The notes under the pieces were generated by a model. The model made no database searches and was not told where the DNA came from. It was given only the letters and a program-made list of their open reading frames with translations. This document shows, in pieces, positions 1 to 5,354 of a DNA stretch of 5,354 bases (position 1 is the first letter of the stretch; every line of letters begins with the position of its first letter). The stretch lies in the NCBI GenBank assembly GCA_024641835.1, contig JAHECH010000356.1, forward strand, positions 1-5,354, in the 5' to 3' direction. The stretch comes from Deltaproteobacteria bacterium. GTDB lineage: Bacteria > Desulfobacterota > DSM-4660 > Desulfatiglandales > HGW-15. The translations under genes and the position numbers were made by a program.

Positions 1-495
1 CTGAACCAGGTTCAGAATGATATTTTCCACATCCTCACCTACGTAGCCCGCCTCAGTCAGGGTTGTGGCATCGGCAATGGTGAAAGGAACTTTGAGAATT
101 TTGGCCAACGTCTGAGCGAGAAGCGTCTTGCCTGATCCTGTGGGACCGATCAGCATGATGTTACTTTTCTGGATTTCAATCCCTTCCATGTCCACTTTGC
201 TCGCTATCCGCTTGTAGTGGTTATGCACGGCCACGGAGAGGATCTTCTTCGGTCTTTCCTGTTCAATCACATACTCATCGAGAATGGCCTTGATCTCATA
301 AGGCTTCGGAAGCCTGCCCGCTGCTTCTGCGTCGAGCTCGTGACCGTAGTCCTCGGCGATGATCTCATTGCACAGCTGAATGCACTCATCGCATATGTAC
401 ACGGAGGGCCCCGCGATGAGCTTCTTTACCTCGTCCTGACTCTTACCGCAAAAGGAGCACAAGAGATCTTCGCTGGAATCATCTTTTCTTTGCAT
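1..495 (-). CDS. clpX: ATP-dependent Clp protease ATP-binding subunit ClpX (N-terminal 165 residues, cut by window edge)
   Basis: ClpX is the hexameric AAA+ unfoldase that recognises tagged proteins, unfolds them with ATP and threads them into ClpP in the cytoplasm. The reading frame is open from the ATG at 495 to base 1, giving exactly 165 codons. A four-cysteine zinc-binding domain is visible at the N-terminus (Cys13, Cys16, Cys35, Cys38), which in this family dimerises and binds adaptors and substrates. The AAA+ large domain follows, with Walker A GPTGSGKT at 117-124 and the pore-1 loop GYVG at 150-153. Walker B, the sensors and the small domain lie outside the window. The ATG is 6 nt after the clpP stop, so the genes are probably cotranscribed. 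The only Shine-Dalgarno-like sequence, AAAGG at 510-514, is 14 nt from the ATG and weak, so translational coupling to clpP is plausible. One oddity is VIEQ at 76-79, where ClpX normally has VIGQ. Confidence 0.97.
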   Translation of the reverse strand, partial: MQRKDDSSEDLLCSFCGKSQDEVKKLIAGPSVYICDECIQLCNEIIAEDYGHELDAEAAGRLPKPYEIKAILDEYVIEQERPKKILSVAVHNHYKRIASKVDMEGIEIQKSNIMLIGPTGSGKTLLAQTLAKILKVPFTIADATTLTEAGYVGEDVENIILNLVQ

Positions 496-501
496 ACGAT
501 T

Positions 502-1110
502 CTACCCGACCTTTCTGATTCCTTTTTGCATTTCCCGTTCTGTAATGACTCTATCGATAACACCGTATTTTAGCGCCTCTTCAGCATCCATGAAGAAGTC
601 GCGCTCCGTGTCTTGGCGGATTTTCTCCAAGGGTTGGCCCGTATGCTTGCACAGGATGCGGTGAATCAGCTCCTTAATCTTCAGGATCTCCCTGGCCTGA
701 ATATCGATATCCGTGGCCTGGCCCTGCGCGCCGCCCAAAGGCTGATGAATCATGATCCTCGCATGAGGGAGGGCGTATCTTTTGCCCTTAGCGCCTGCTG
801 TGAGCAGGAGCGCCCCCATGCTCGTCGCCTGCCCCATGCATATCGTAGCCACATCCGGTTTTATGTACTGCATGGTGTCATAAATGGCAAGGCCTGCGGT
901 CACGGAGCCGCCTGGAGAATTTATGTAAAGGTTGATATCTTTATCCGGATCTTCGGATTCAAGGAAGAGCATCTGAGCGATGACGGTATTTGCCATACTG
1001 TCATGAACCTGCTCTCCCATGAATATGATCCGGTCTTTCAGAAGCCGGGAATAAATGTCATAAGCCCGTTCTCCGCGGCTCGATTGTTCAATCACAATGG
1101 GAATCAACAT
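502..1110 (-). CDS. clpP: ATP-dependent Clp protease proteolytic subunit ClpP
   Basis: ClpP is a serine peptidase that forms a double-heptamer chamber and degrades polypeptides fed in by ClpX or ClpA-type partners. The 202-residue product has normal family length. The catalytic triad is intact: Ser97 in the GQATSMGA context, His122 in the MIHQP context, and Asp171 in the TERDFFM context. The oxyanion-side glycine motif SPGGSV is at 65-70. The N-terminus (MLIPIVIEQSSRGERAYDIYSRLL) matches mature ClpP directly, so any propeptide is very short. An in-frame TAG lies two codons upstream of the ATG, which fixes the start at 1110. Only a weak purine run (AGAAAG) serves as ribosome binding site. The gene sits 97 nt downstream of tig and 6 nt upstream of clpX, the usual tig-clpP-clpX order. 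The long plus-strand frame opposite it (613-1125) is a shadow. Confidence 0.98.
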   Translation of the reverse strand: MLIPIVIEQSSRGERAYDIYSRLLKDRIIFMGEQVHDSMANTVIAQMLFLESEDPDKDINLYINSPGGSVTAGLAIYDTMQYIKPDVATICMGQATSMGALLLTAGAKGKRYALPHARIMIHQPLGGAQGQATDIDIQAREILKIKELIHRILCKHTGQPLEKIRQDTERDFFMDAEEALKYGVIDRVITEREMQKGIRKVG

Positions 1111-1169
1111 AAGCTATCTTTCTAGAATGATCATCGGGAAAAAGTATTGCACGCTAATTCACACTAACC

Positions 1170-1200
1170 ACTAAAGCCTGAAAAACAACAGGCCTGTCAA
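1170..1200 (-). promoter_or_regulatory. Possible weak promoter or hairpin between tig and clpP
   Basis: On the minus strand a perfect -35 hexamer TTGACA (1195-1200) is followed after a long 19-nt spacer by TTTAGT (1170-1175), which matches the -10 consensus at 4 of 6 positions. The spacer contains an inverted repeat, GCCTG and CAGGC, with an 8-nt loop (1176-1193). As RNA this would be a 5-bp hairpin followed by only three U residues, too weak for a convincing terminator. The site could provide independent or attenuated expression of clpPX relative to tig. The suboptimal spacing keeps confidence low. Confidence 0.25.
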
Positions 1201-1207
1201 AGTCTTT

Positions 1208-2524
1208 TTATCCTTGCTCGCGATGTATTTGGTCTGCCGGAATTGTCGTGATCTTAGCACCCTTTACCAGATAATTCAAGGTCTTTTCCTCCAGGAGCCT
1301 CTCTCTGAATGAATCCACGAGTTGCCTCGCTTCATACCACCGTCGCATCACTTGTGGGTCTTGGCCGGCGCTCTTTCCCATATCGTTGAACCCCTCATTC
1401 AGCTCCGAGTCACTGATGGTCAGTTCGTTCTGCCTTGCGATCTCCCCAAGAATCAGGAGCTCCTTGACCCTTTTTCTCGCAGCCGGGAGGAAATCCTGCC
1501 TGAGCTTCTCCTCTGTGAGCCCCGCCTTTTCCATGGTTGAGCCCATGCGCATCAGATTCTGCCTGACGTTTTCCACTGCATATCGGAACTCCGACTCAAC
1601 CAGGCTGTCGGGGAGCTCAAAATCTACGCCCGCCGCAATCTTCTCCACCAGTCTTCTCTTCAGTTCCTTGTCCACCCTTTTCTCCTCGTTCTGGGTGATG
1701 CTCTCCCTGACCCTTTTCCTGAGTGTCTCCAGATCAACAAAATCAGATCCAAGACTCTTTGCAAACTCGTCATTTAGTTCTGGAAGCTCCATGATCTTGA
1801 TATCCACCACCTTGACTTTGAAATTGACTTTCTTCCCAGCGAGCTTCGTGTTGGGATGATTCGCAACAAAATCAACGATGATTTCTTTGGAATCACCGAT
1901 CTTAACGCCTATCAATCCCTTCTCAAAGTCGGGATGAATTGTGCTGGTGCCAGGGGTCACCATGAAATTCTGAGCTTTGATCCCTTCAAGAGGCTTGTCT
2001 CCTTCGAAGCCTTCATAATCGATGATAACGCATTCCCCTTCCGTGGCGGCCCTATCCCCTTCCACAGGTTTCAGCTGAGCATTCGCCTTCCTTATCTCCT
2101 CCAGCTGGCGTTCCACATCCTGGTCCATCACTGAAGTGACCTCTTTTTCCACCTCAACGCCCATGTAGTCCTTTAGCTCAAATTGGGGTCTCACCTCCAT
2201 AACAGCCGTGTACCTGAAATTCTGCCCTGCTTTGAGCATCTCATTTTCCACCATGGGCATGGCGAGCGGAAAAGTTTGCGCCTCTTCCACGGCTTTCGGA
2301 AGGGTTTCGTTTACCAGGCCTCTAGTCACATCTTCCACGACCTGCTCGCTGAAGTACCTCTCAAGGATTTTTCTCGGCACCTTTCCAGGCCGAAACCCAT
2401 GAACTTTGGCTTTTTTCCCTAAGAGACGGTAGGCTTCATCGATCTTTCTGTCCACCTCCTCCGCTTCAACCTCCACCAGGAGCCTCTTTTTGACTGAACT
2501 GATTTGCTCAAGACTCGTTTTCAT
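1208..2524 (-). CDS. tig: Trigger factor, ribosome-associated chaperone and peptidyl-prolyl isomerase
   Basis: Trigger factor binds at the ribosomal exit tunnel and shields nascent chains. The product is 438 residues, close to the E. coli length of about 432. The N-terminal ribosome-binding domain carries the signature GFRPGKVP at 43-50, the same position as in E. coli, which supports the ATG at 2524. An FKBP-type isomerase domain spans roughly 155-245, with the core IIDYEGFEGDKPLEG at 167-181 and DFEKGLIGVKIGD at 199-211. The remainder, rich in Lys, Glu and Arg with helical character, is the C-terminal chaperone domain that forms the arms and body. At the FKBP active-site loop the usual IPGFE-like segment reads HPDFE (197-201), so isomerase activity may be reduced; this is inference. 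A purine stretch (AAGAGAG) upstream of the ATG may act as ribosome binding site. tig leads the clpP-clpX cluster, and two candidate promoters lie 110-180 nt upstream. Confidence 0.97.
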   Translation of the reverse strand: MKTSLEQISSVKKRLLVEVEAEEVDRKIDEAYRLLGKKAKVHGFRPGKVPRKILERYFSEQVVEDVTRGLVNETLPKAVEEAQTFPLAMPMVENEMLKAGQNFRYTAVMEVRPQFELKDYMGVEVEKEVTSVMDQDVERQLEEIRKANAQLKPVEGDRAATEGECVIIDYEGFEGDKPLEGIKAQNFMVTPGTSTIHPDFEKGLIGVKIGDSKEIIVDFVANHPNTKLAGKKVNFKVKVVDIKIMELPELNDEFAKSLGSDFVDLETLRKRVRESITQNEEKRVDKELKRRLVEKIAAGVDFELPDSLVESEFRYAVENVRQNLMRMGSTMEKAGLTEEKLRQDFLPAARKRVKELLILGEIARQNELTISDSELNEGFNDMGKSAGQDPQVMRRWYEARQLVDSFRERLLEEKTLNYLVKGAKITTIPADQIHREQG

Positions 2525-2633
2525 CTTACCCGCTCTCTTCGCTGTTGGTTTCGATTCTAGCGCATCCGCAAAGTCTCCAGAAGCCTTGGACGGGCAGGAC
2601 TCCTGAAGGGATCATTCTGTAACTTGCCGATAT

Positions 2634-2661
2634 AGAATAACAATGATTTCTCCTCTTTCAA
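2634..2661 (-). promoter_or_regulatory. Candidate sigma-70-like promoter for tig (proximal)
   Basis: On the minus strand TTGAAA (2656-2661) and TATTCT (2634-2639, 4 of 6 to consensus) are separated by 16 nt, giving a leader of about 100 nt. The -35 lies in CCTTGAAAG, which resembles the heat-shock sigma-32 -35 element. No CCCCAT-type -10 follows at the required distance, so heat-shock control is not supported by the sequence. Confidence 0.3.
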
Positions 2662-2671
2662 GGAAAATGAT

Positions 2672-2701
2672 CTGATAGCAAACTCATCGCGGTGATGTCA
2701 A
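2672..2701 (-). promoter_or_regulatory. Candidate sigma-70 promoter for tig (distal)
   Basis: The minus strand carries a perfect -35 hexamer TTGACA at 2696-2701 and the sequence TATCAG at 2672-2677 (4 of 6 to consensus), with an 18-nt spacer. Transcription would begin near 2665 and give a tig leader of about 140 nt. The assignment is by eye against the consensus, so it is a prediction only. Confidence 0.4.
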
Positions 2702-2852
2702 CAGGTTCAGCTCAAGTACATACGCTAAAAAATTCACATGCCTTAGATGGCTGCAACCTAGAACAGAACCGATAGGATTTGAGCCGACACGAATTGGCCT
2801 GATTCGATTGGGCGTGTGGAGGGAAATGAGGATAAATACCCGAATGAATCAA

Positions 2853-2867
2853 CGTCACTCTCTGACG
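2853..2867 (-). repeat. Small hairpin across the stop codon of the 98-residue gene
   Basis: A perfect 5-bp inverted repeat, CGTCA and TGACG with a 5-nt loop, overlaps the TGA stop of the small gene. On the minus strand it is followed by TTGATTC rather than a U-run. It is therefore not a standard intrinsic terminator, though it could stabilise the 3' end of the message. Confidence 0.3.
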
Positions 2868-3151
2868 CGTTTCTTGACCAGTTCAATGAAGGACTCGAGG
2901 CTCTCCTGCGATCCGAACACCTCGTTGTAGAGCTTCTCGCTCCAGATCGTGAGTCCTATCTTGAAGATCTGATGGATAGTCTTATCCGTGTTTTCTGCCC
3001 CCTGTAATTTGACCAGTTGGAGTAATAGATCATCCGGAACACGGATGGGATATACCGCGGCTGAAGCGGCGGTGTCTGACTTGAGATATTCCTGCACGCT
3101 CTTGAGAATCCTCAAGTTAACATATTTGTTCTGGAATTCCCTCTCATCCAT
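2855..3151 (-). CDS. Small protein of unknown function, possibly ribbon-helix-helix-like
   Basis: I do not recognise this 98-residue protein as a named family. It appears to be a real gene: codon use resembles its neighbours, and a near-consensus promoter ends only about 20 nt before the ATG. Residues 33-39 (VYPIRVP) look like a short beta strand. A helix follows at about 40-50 (DDLLLQLVKLQ), then a second helix at about 55-74 (TDKTIHQIFKIGLTIWSEKL). That order recalls ribbon-helix-helix DNA-binding proteins, but this is inference. The tail at 83-98 is a further charged helix. There are no cysteines, signal peptide or membrane segment. The first 30 residues are polar and probably helical. The gene stands alone, divergent from the zinc-ribbon/NEW3/ABC unit, so it could regulate that operon or itself. 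The ribosome binding site is poor (AAAGAA next to the ATG). The stop lies inside a small hairpin. Confidence 0.75.
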   Translation of the reverse strand: MDEREFQNKYVNLRILKSVQEYLKSDTAASAAVYPIRVPDDLLLQLVKLQGAENTDKTIHQIFKIGLTIWSEKLYNEVFGSQESLESFIELVKKRVRE

Positions 3152-3171
3152 GTTCTTTAAAGCCCGATACG

Positions 3172-3200
3172 ATTATATTTGCCCCCGCTGGCCAAGTCAA
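3172..3200 (-). promoter_or_regulatory. Near-consensus sigma-70 promoter of the 98-residue gene
   Basis: The minus strand shows TTGACT at 3195-3200 (5 of 6) and a perfect TATAAT at 3172-3177, with an optimal 17-nt spacer. Transcription should start near 3165, about 14 nt before the ATG at 3151, giving a very short leader. The spacer contains the palindrome TGGCCA, and the palindrome CTTTAAAG lies at 3155-3162. Either could be part of an operator. This is the strongest promoter match in the window. Confidence 0.8.
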
Positions 3201-3245
3201 CCCTGTCGTTGTATTTCTCTCGGCCCATTCTGATGGATCAGCGCC

Positions 3246-3297
3246 ATTGCAAAGGCAATTCATTTACCTGTCCCTGTGCCGGTTTGCATCGACAGGG
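3246..3297. repeat. Two small inverted repeats in the divergent intergenic region
   Basis: The first repeat is ATTGC-AAAG-GCAAT at 3246-3259. The second is CCCTGT (3272-3277) and ACAGGG (3292-3297) with 14 nt between the arms. They lie between the promoter of the 98-residue gene and the start of the zinc-ribbon gene. They could be operator sites for a regulator of one or both transcripts, or they may be chance. No U-tract follows either arm, so they do not look like terminators. Confidence 0.3.
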
Positions 3298-3336
3298 TCA
3301 ATGTGAAAAGGGCGTGGGCTTCCCTCCGCATAAAAT

Positions 3337-3390
3337 TATATTTTAGGTCTTTACAAAGCGATTTTTTCGTTTAAATTAAGAAGTTATGAT
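3337..3390 (+). promoter_or_regulatory. AT-rich region likely to hold the promoter of the zinc-ribbon/NEW3/ABC operon
   Basis: The 75 nt before the zinc-ribbon gene are conspicuously AT-rich. Possible -10 elements are TATATT at 3337-3342 and TATGAT at 3385-3390 (each 5 of 6), but neither has a good -35 at 16-18 nt. TTTACA at 3350-3355 is a fair -35, but its best partner, TTAAAT at 3371-3376, is only 15 nt away. I infer that a promoter lies here without being able to choose one. Confidence 0.35.
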
Positions 3391-3413
3391 CCCATTTTGG
3401 CGGTCCTCTTTTC

Positions 3414-3785
3414 ATGCCCATTTATGAATACCAAGCGCTAGACGTGCGCAAAGCTTGCCATCGCTGTCGAAGGTCATTTGAAACTCTACAGGGCCTTCAT
3501 GAGGAGCCTCTAACGAAATGTCCTCTCTGTGGCGGCGATGTGAGGAAGGTCATATCCTGGTGCCGTGCCGCTGTGGCCGAGACCTCGGGGGAGTCCACGC
3601 GGGTTGAGCGGAGGATCAAGGAGTACGAAACATCCGGCATGTGGAGCCATGCCGCGGAACTGGCAGACAAGCACTCGGAGAAAGTGAAAGACAAAAACCT
3701 CAAGATAAGGGCTCTTGATAACTACAAGAAGGCAGGCTATGATGTCAATTTCCTGTCTCAACATGCTAACCTAAATAATGAATGA
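3414..3785 (+). CDS. FmdB-type zinc-ribbon protein
   Basis: This 123-residue cytoplasmic protein begins with MPIYEY, the hallmark start of the FmdB/CxxC zinc-ribbon family, which fixes the start at 3414 although no good Shine-Dalgarno sequence is visible. Two CxxC knuckles follow, Cys15-Cys18 and Cys36-Cys39, spaced as in a metal-binding ribbon, ending in GGDVRKVIS. Ordinary FmdB proteins put the first CxxC close behind MPIYEY. Here the segment QALDVRKA intervenes, so this is a divergent subtype. Beyond the ribbon, residues about 50-123 form a charged, helical tail (WSHAAELADKHSEK, then DNYKKAGYD). I recall similar tails in deltaproteobacterial homologues but cannot verify this here. FmdB proteins are named as putative regulators and their biochemical role is not settled. 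The gene is 19 nt upstream of the NEW3 protein gene on the same strand, probably the first gene of that operon. Confidence 0.85.
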   Translation: MPIYEYQALDVRKACHRCRRSFETLQGLHEEPLTKCPLCGGDVRKVISWCRAAVAETSGESTRVERRIKEYETSGMWSHAAELADKHSEKVKDKNLKIRALDNYKKAGYDVNFLSQHANLNNE

Positions 3786-3804
3786 TTGAAGGGAGTTTGG
3801 TCTT

Positions 3805-5031
3805 ATGAAGAGGGGAAAAGATGGTCTTTGGCTTTTGGCGGCGGTAGTTTTTTTCCTATTCACCTTGTTCCCGGCTTTTTTATCGCCCCCCTCTGTCAGG
3901 GGCGATGAAAAAGAGAAAAAGGATCTGCCCCCCCGGGCCATCGAAGTCGCCCCAGAGTACACGGGCGTAATCGTGCCGGCAGGAGAGGATGTGAGCATTG
4001 ACCTTAATGTGACGAACAAAGGGAGGAGCGATGAGTTTGTCGACCTCAGCGTGACCCATGTTCCAAAGGGATGGAAGGCAAGGATCAAAACCTACAGTTT
4101 TGACGTGACCGGTATCTTTGTGCCGAGTGACAAGAGCAAGAGCCTGACCTTGAAAGCGGAGCCCGAGGAGGGTACCGGGCCTGGGAAATACACCTTTGTC
4201 ATCAAGGGCCAGACTCAGGATGGCAAACTCTCTTCCACCAGCCAAGTATTGGTGACCGTAGTGCCAAAAGAAGCAGAGAAAAAATCCAAAGGGGTCAGCC
4301 TGACCAGCTCCTATCCCGTGCTCCAGGGGCCGACTGATGCCAAGTTCGAGTTTTCCGTCGAGGTGGAAAACAAGACGGACAAGGATAATATCTTCAACCT
4401 CAGTGCCACGGGCCCCAAAGACTGGGATGTGAATTTCAAGCCTGCGTATGAGGACAAGTTGATTTCCAGCCTTAGGCTGAAAGCGGGACAGAGCCAGAGC
4501 GTGGCCGTGGAGGTCAAGCCTTACCCGCTCGCTGAGGCGGGAAAGTACCCCATCACAGTGAAGGTCTCATCCTCTGAGGCGAAATCGGAAGTGGAGTTAA
4601 CGGTCCTTCTCACAGGGACCTACAAGATCGACGTGGGAACGGCAAGCGGTCTTCTTTCCCTCACGGCCATGAGAGGAGAGCCATCCAATATTTCTTTCTA
4701 TGTAAAAAATACGGGTTCGGCTGTTCAGAACGATGTGAAGTTCATGAGCTTCAAGCCGGAGAACTGGAAAGTGGAGTTCAAACCTGAAAAGCTGGAGACC
4801 TTGCCGGCGGGTGAACTCAAGCAGGTTGAGGTAACCATCACTCCTGCGGCGCAGGCGCTGGTGGGGGACTACTCCGTGGGAATCGGCGTTCAGGGTGAAA
4901 AAGCGAACAAGAACCTGGAATTCCGTGTCACAGTGAAGGCTTCCACAGCCTGGGGCTGGATAGGTATCGGCATTATCGTGCTGGTGATACTTGGTCTCGT
5001 GGTCCTTTTTGTGCGCATGGGAAGGCGGTAA
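3805..5031 (+). CDS. Exported, membrane-anchored protein with three NEW3/Ig-like repeats (COG1470 type)
   Basis: This 408-residue protein starts with a signal sequence: positively charged residues at 2-5, a hydrophobic core at about 8-26 and a likely cleavage site near 30-34. Three beta-sandwich repeats follow at about 45-153, 163-270 and 273-378. Each repeat contains an Asn in a VTNKG/VENKT/VKNTG turn, a Trp-centred strand (GWKARI at 89-94, DWDVNF at 206-211, NWKVEF at 320-325), and a late GKY/GKY/GDY turn (127, 246, 354). This pattern matches the NEW3 (COG1470) family. A C-terminal membrane helix at about 383-403 and an Arg-rich tail anchor it with the repeats outside the cytoplasm. A strong ribosome binding site, AAGGGAG at 3789-3795, lies 9 nt before the ATG. 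The next gene, an ABC ATPase, begins 1 nt after its stop, so the protein is probably a partner of that transporter. Its ligand is unknown. Confidence 0.88.
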   Translation: MKRGKDGLWLLAAVVFFLFTLFPAFLSPPSVRGDEKEKKDLPPRAIEVAPEYTGVIVPAGEDVSIDLNVTNKGRSDEFVDLSVTHVPKGWKARIKTYSFDVTGIFVPSDKSKSLTLKAEPEEGTGPGKYTFVIKGQTQDGKLSSTSQVLVTVVPKEAEKKSKGVSLTSSYPVLQGPTDAKFEFSVEVENKTDKDNIFNLSATGPKDWDVNFKPAYEDKLISSLRLKAGQSQSVAVEVKPYPLAEAGKYPITVKVSSSEAKSEVELTVLLTGTYKIDVGTASGLLSLTAMRGEPSNISFYVKNTGSAVQNDVKFMSFKPENWKVEFKPEKLETLPAGELKQVEVTITPAAQALVGDYSVGIGVQGEKANKNLEFRVTVKASTAWGWIGIGIIVLVILGLVVLFVRMGRR

Positions 5032-5032
5032 T

Positions 5033-5354
5033 ATGGAGAATCAGTCTATTGTAAAAACCATAGGGCTTACGAAAAAATACAATCATCAGACGGCGGTGGA
5101 CCATGTCTCCTTCCAGGTGATGGAAGGAGAAATCTTCGGCTTCCTTGGACCCAACGGCGCTGGCAAGAGCACCACCCTTTTGATGCTCGTCGGCCTCAGT
5201 GAGCCCACGGAAGGGTCTGCGGAAGTTTGTGGCATTGACCCGAGGCGAAACGCGATCGAGGTGAAACGCATTGTAGGATACCTTCCTGAGAACGTAGGAT
5301 TCTACAATGATATGGATGCGGTTCAAAGCCTCGAATACATCGCCGATCTGACCG
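5033..5354 (+). CDS. ABC transporter ATP-binding protein, ABC-2 exporter type (N-terminal 107 residues, cut by window edge)
   Basis: This is the ATPase subunit of an ABC transporter, acting at the cytoplasmic face of the membrane, where ATP hydrolysis drives a separate permease. The frame runs from the ATG at 5033 off the end of the window. Visible motifs are the aromatic A-loop residue Tyr16, Walker A GPNGAGKST at 39-47, and the Q-loop region GYLPENVGFY at 82-91. In that region Glu86 takes the place of the usual glutamine, a form I recall as common in the COG1131/NatA-like subfamily. The signature motif, Walker B and H-loop are outside the window. The start is 1 nt after the stop of the NEW3 protein, with GGAAGG near 5020 as ribosome binding site inside that gene, so the two are translationally linked. 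The substrate cannot be read from this fragment; an ABC-2 permease is expected downstream. Confidence 0.95.
   Translation, partial: MENQSIVKTIGLTKKYNHQTAVDHVSFQVMEGEIFGFLGPNGAGKSTTLLMLVGLSEPTEGSAEVCGIDPRRNAIEVKRIVGYLPENVGFYNDMDAVQSLEYIADLT

Larger units (their letters stand above)
2525..2854. other. Gene-free stretch upstream of tig
   Basis: This stretch of about 330 nt holds no frame that looks like a gene on either strand. Its tig-proximal half contains two possible minus-strand promoters, listed separately, implying a tig leader of about 100-140 nt. The far half contains an imperfect inverted repeat near 2784-2819 and a small hairpin that straddles the stop codon of the 98-residue gene. 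T-loop-like strings (CTCAAATCC on the minus strand, TTCGATTGG on the plus strand) were checked for a tRNA, but no cloverleaf can be folded. No poly-U terminator is evident. Confidence 0.6.

Noticed and set aside
613..1125. 170-residue plus-strand frame opposite clpP
   Set aside because: It lies wholly opposite a clpP gene with an intact catalytic triad, and the translation shows no recognisable domain.
1386..1859. 157-residue plus-strand frame opposite tig
   Set aside because: It is Ser/Phe/Leu-rich, as expected of an antisense shadow of a Lys/Glu-rich gene.
2656..2663. Heat-shock sigma-32 -35 element (CTTGAAA) upstream of tig
   Set aside because: No CCCCAT-like -10 occurs 11-16 nt downstream. 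No CIRCE element was seen either.
2760..2820. tRNA-like T-loop strings in the intergenic region
   Set aside because: The five-base stem around the loop does not pair, and no acceptor, D or anticodon arm could be built on either strand.
2816..3233. Two plus-strand frames (2816-3007 and 2988-3233) opposite the small gene
   Set aside because: They lack promoter, ribosome binding site and family resemblance, whereas the minus-strand frame has a near-consensus promoter.
3315..3330. Sigma-54-like GG-N10-GC upstream of the zinc-ribbon gene
   Set aside because: Only the TGG and GC cores match. The rest of the TGGCACG-N4-TTGC pattern is absent.
4973..5326. 117-residue minus-strand frame opposite the ABC ATPase
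   Set aside because: The plus strand clearly encodes Walker A and the Q-loop region here; the opposite frame has no features.

Overview
The window looks like chromosomal DNA of moderate GC content from a bacterium, most likely an anaerobic deltaproteobacterium (Desulfobacterota, syntrophic or sulfate-reducer-like). That placement is an inference. It rests on the style of the ClpX, ClpP and trigger factor proteins and on a lineage-flavoured FmdB-type zinc-ribbon protein. No rRNA, tRNA, CRISPR array or insertion sequence was recognised.

Left part, minus strand, about 1-2524: the protein quality-control cluster tig-clpP-clpX, transcribed right to left. Trigger factor folds nascent chains at the ribosome, ClpP is the protease chamber and ClpX is its unfoldase. 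clpP and clpX are separated by only 6 nt, while tig and clpP are separated by 97 nt. clpX is cut by the window edge after 165 residues. Upstream of tig lies a gene-free stretch of about 330 nt with two possible sigma-70 promoters reading into tig.

Middle, minus strand, 2855-3151: a 98-residue protein of unknown function with a possible ribbon-helix-helix-like segment. It is preceded by the clearest promoter in the window (TTGACT-17-TATAAT). It diverges from the next operon across a 262-nt intergenic region that holds two small inverted repeats.

Right part, plus strand, 3414 to the end: a three-gene unit consisting of an FmdB-type zinc-ribbon protein, a secreted membrane-anchored protein with three NEW3/Ig-like repeats (COG1470 type), and the ATP-binding subunit of an ABC-2-type transporter, cut by the window edge. 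The spacings of 19 nt and 1 nt suggest a single transcript. The layout suggests an ABC exporter with an extracytoplasmic beta-sandwich partner. The permease is expected just beyond the window but is not seen.

The most worthwhile leads are this zinc-ribbon/NEW3/ABC operon and the small divergent gene with its near-consensus promoter. The rest is ordinary housekeeping sequence with a few residue-level oddities.
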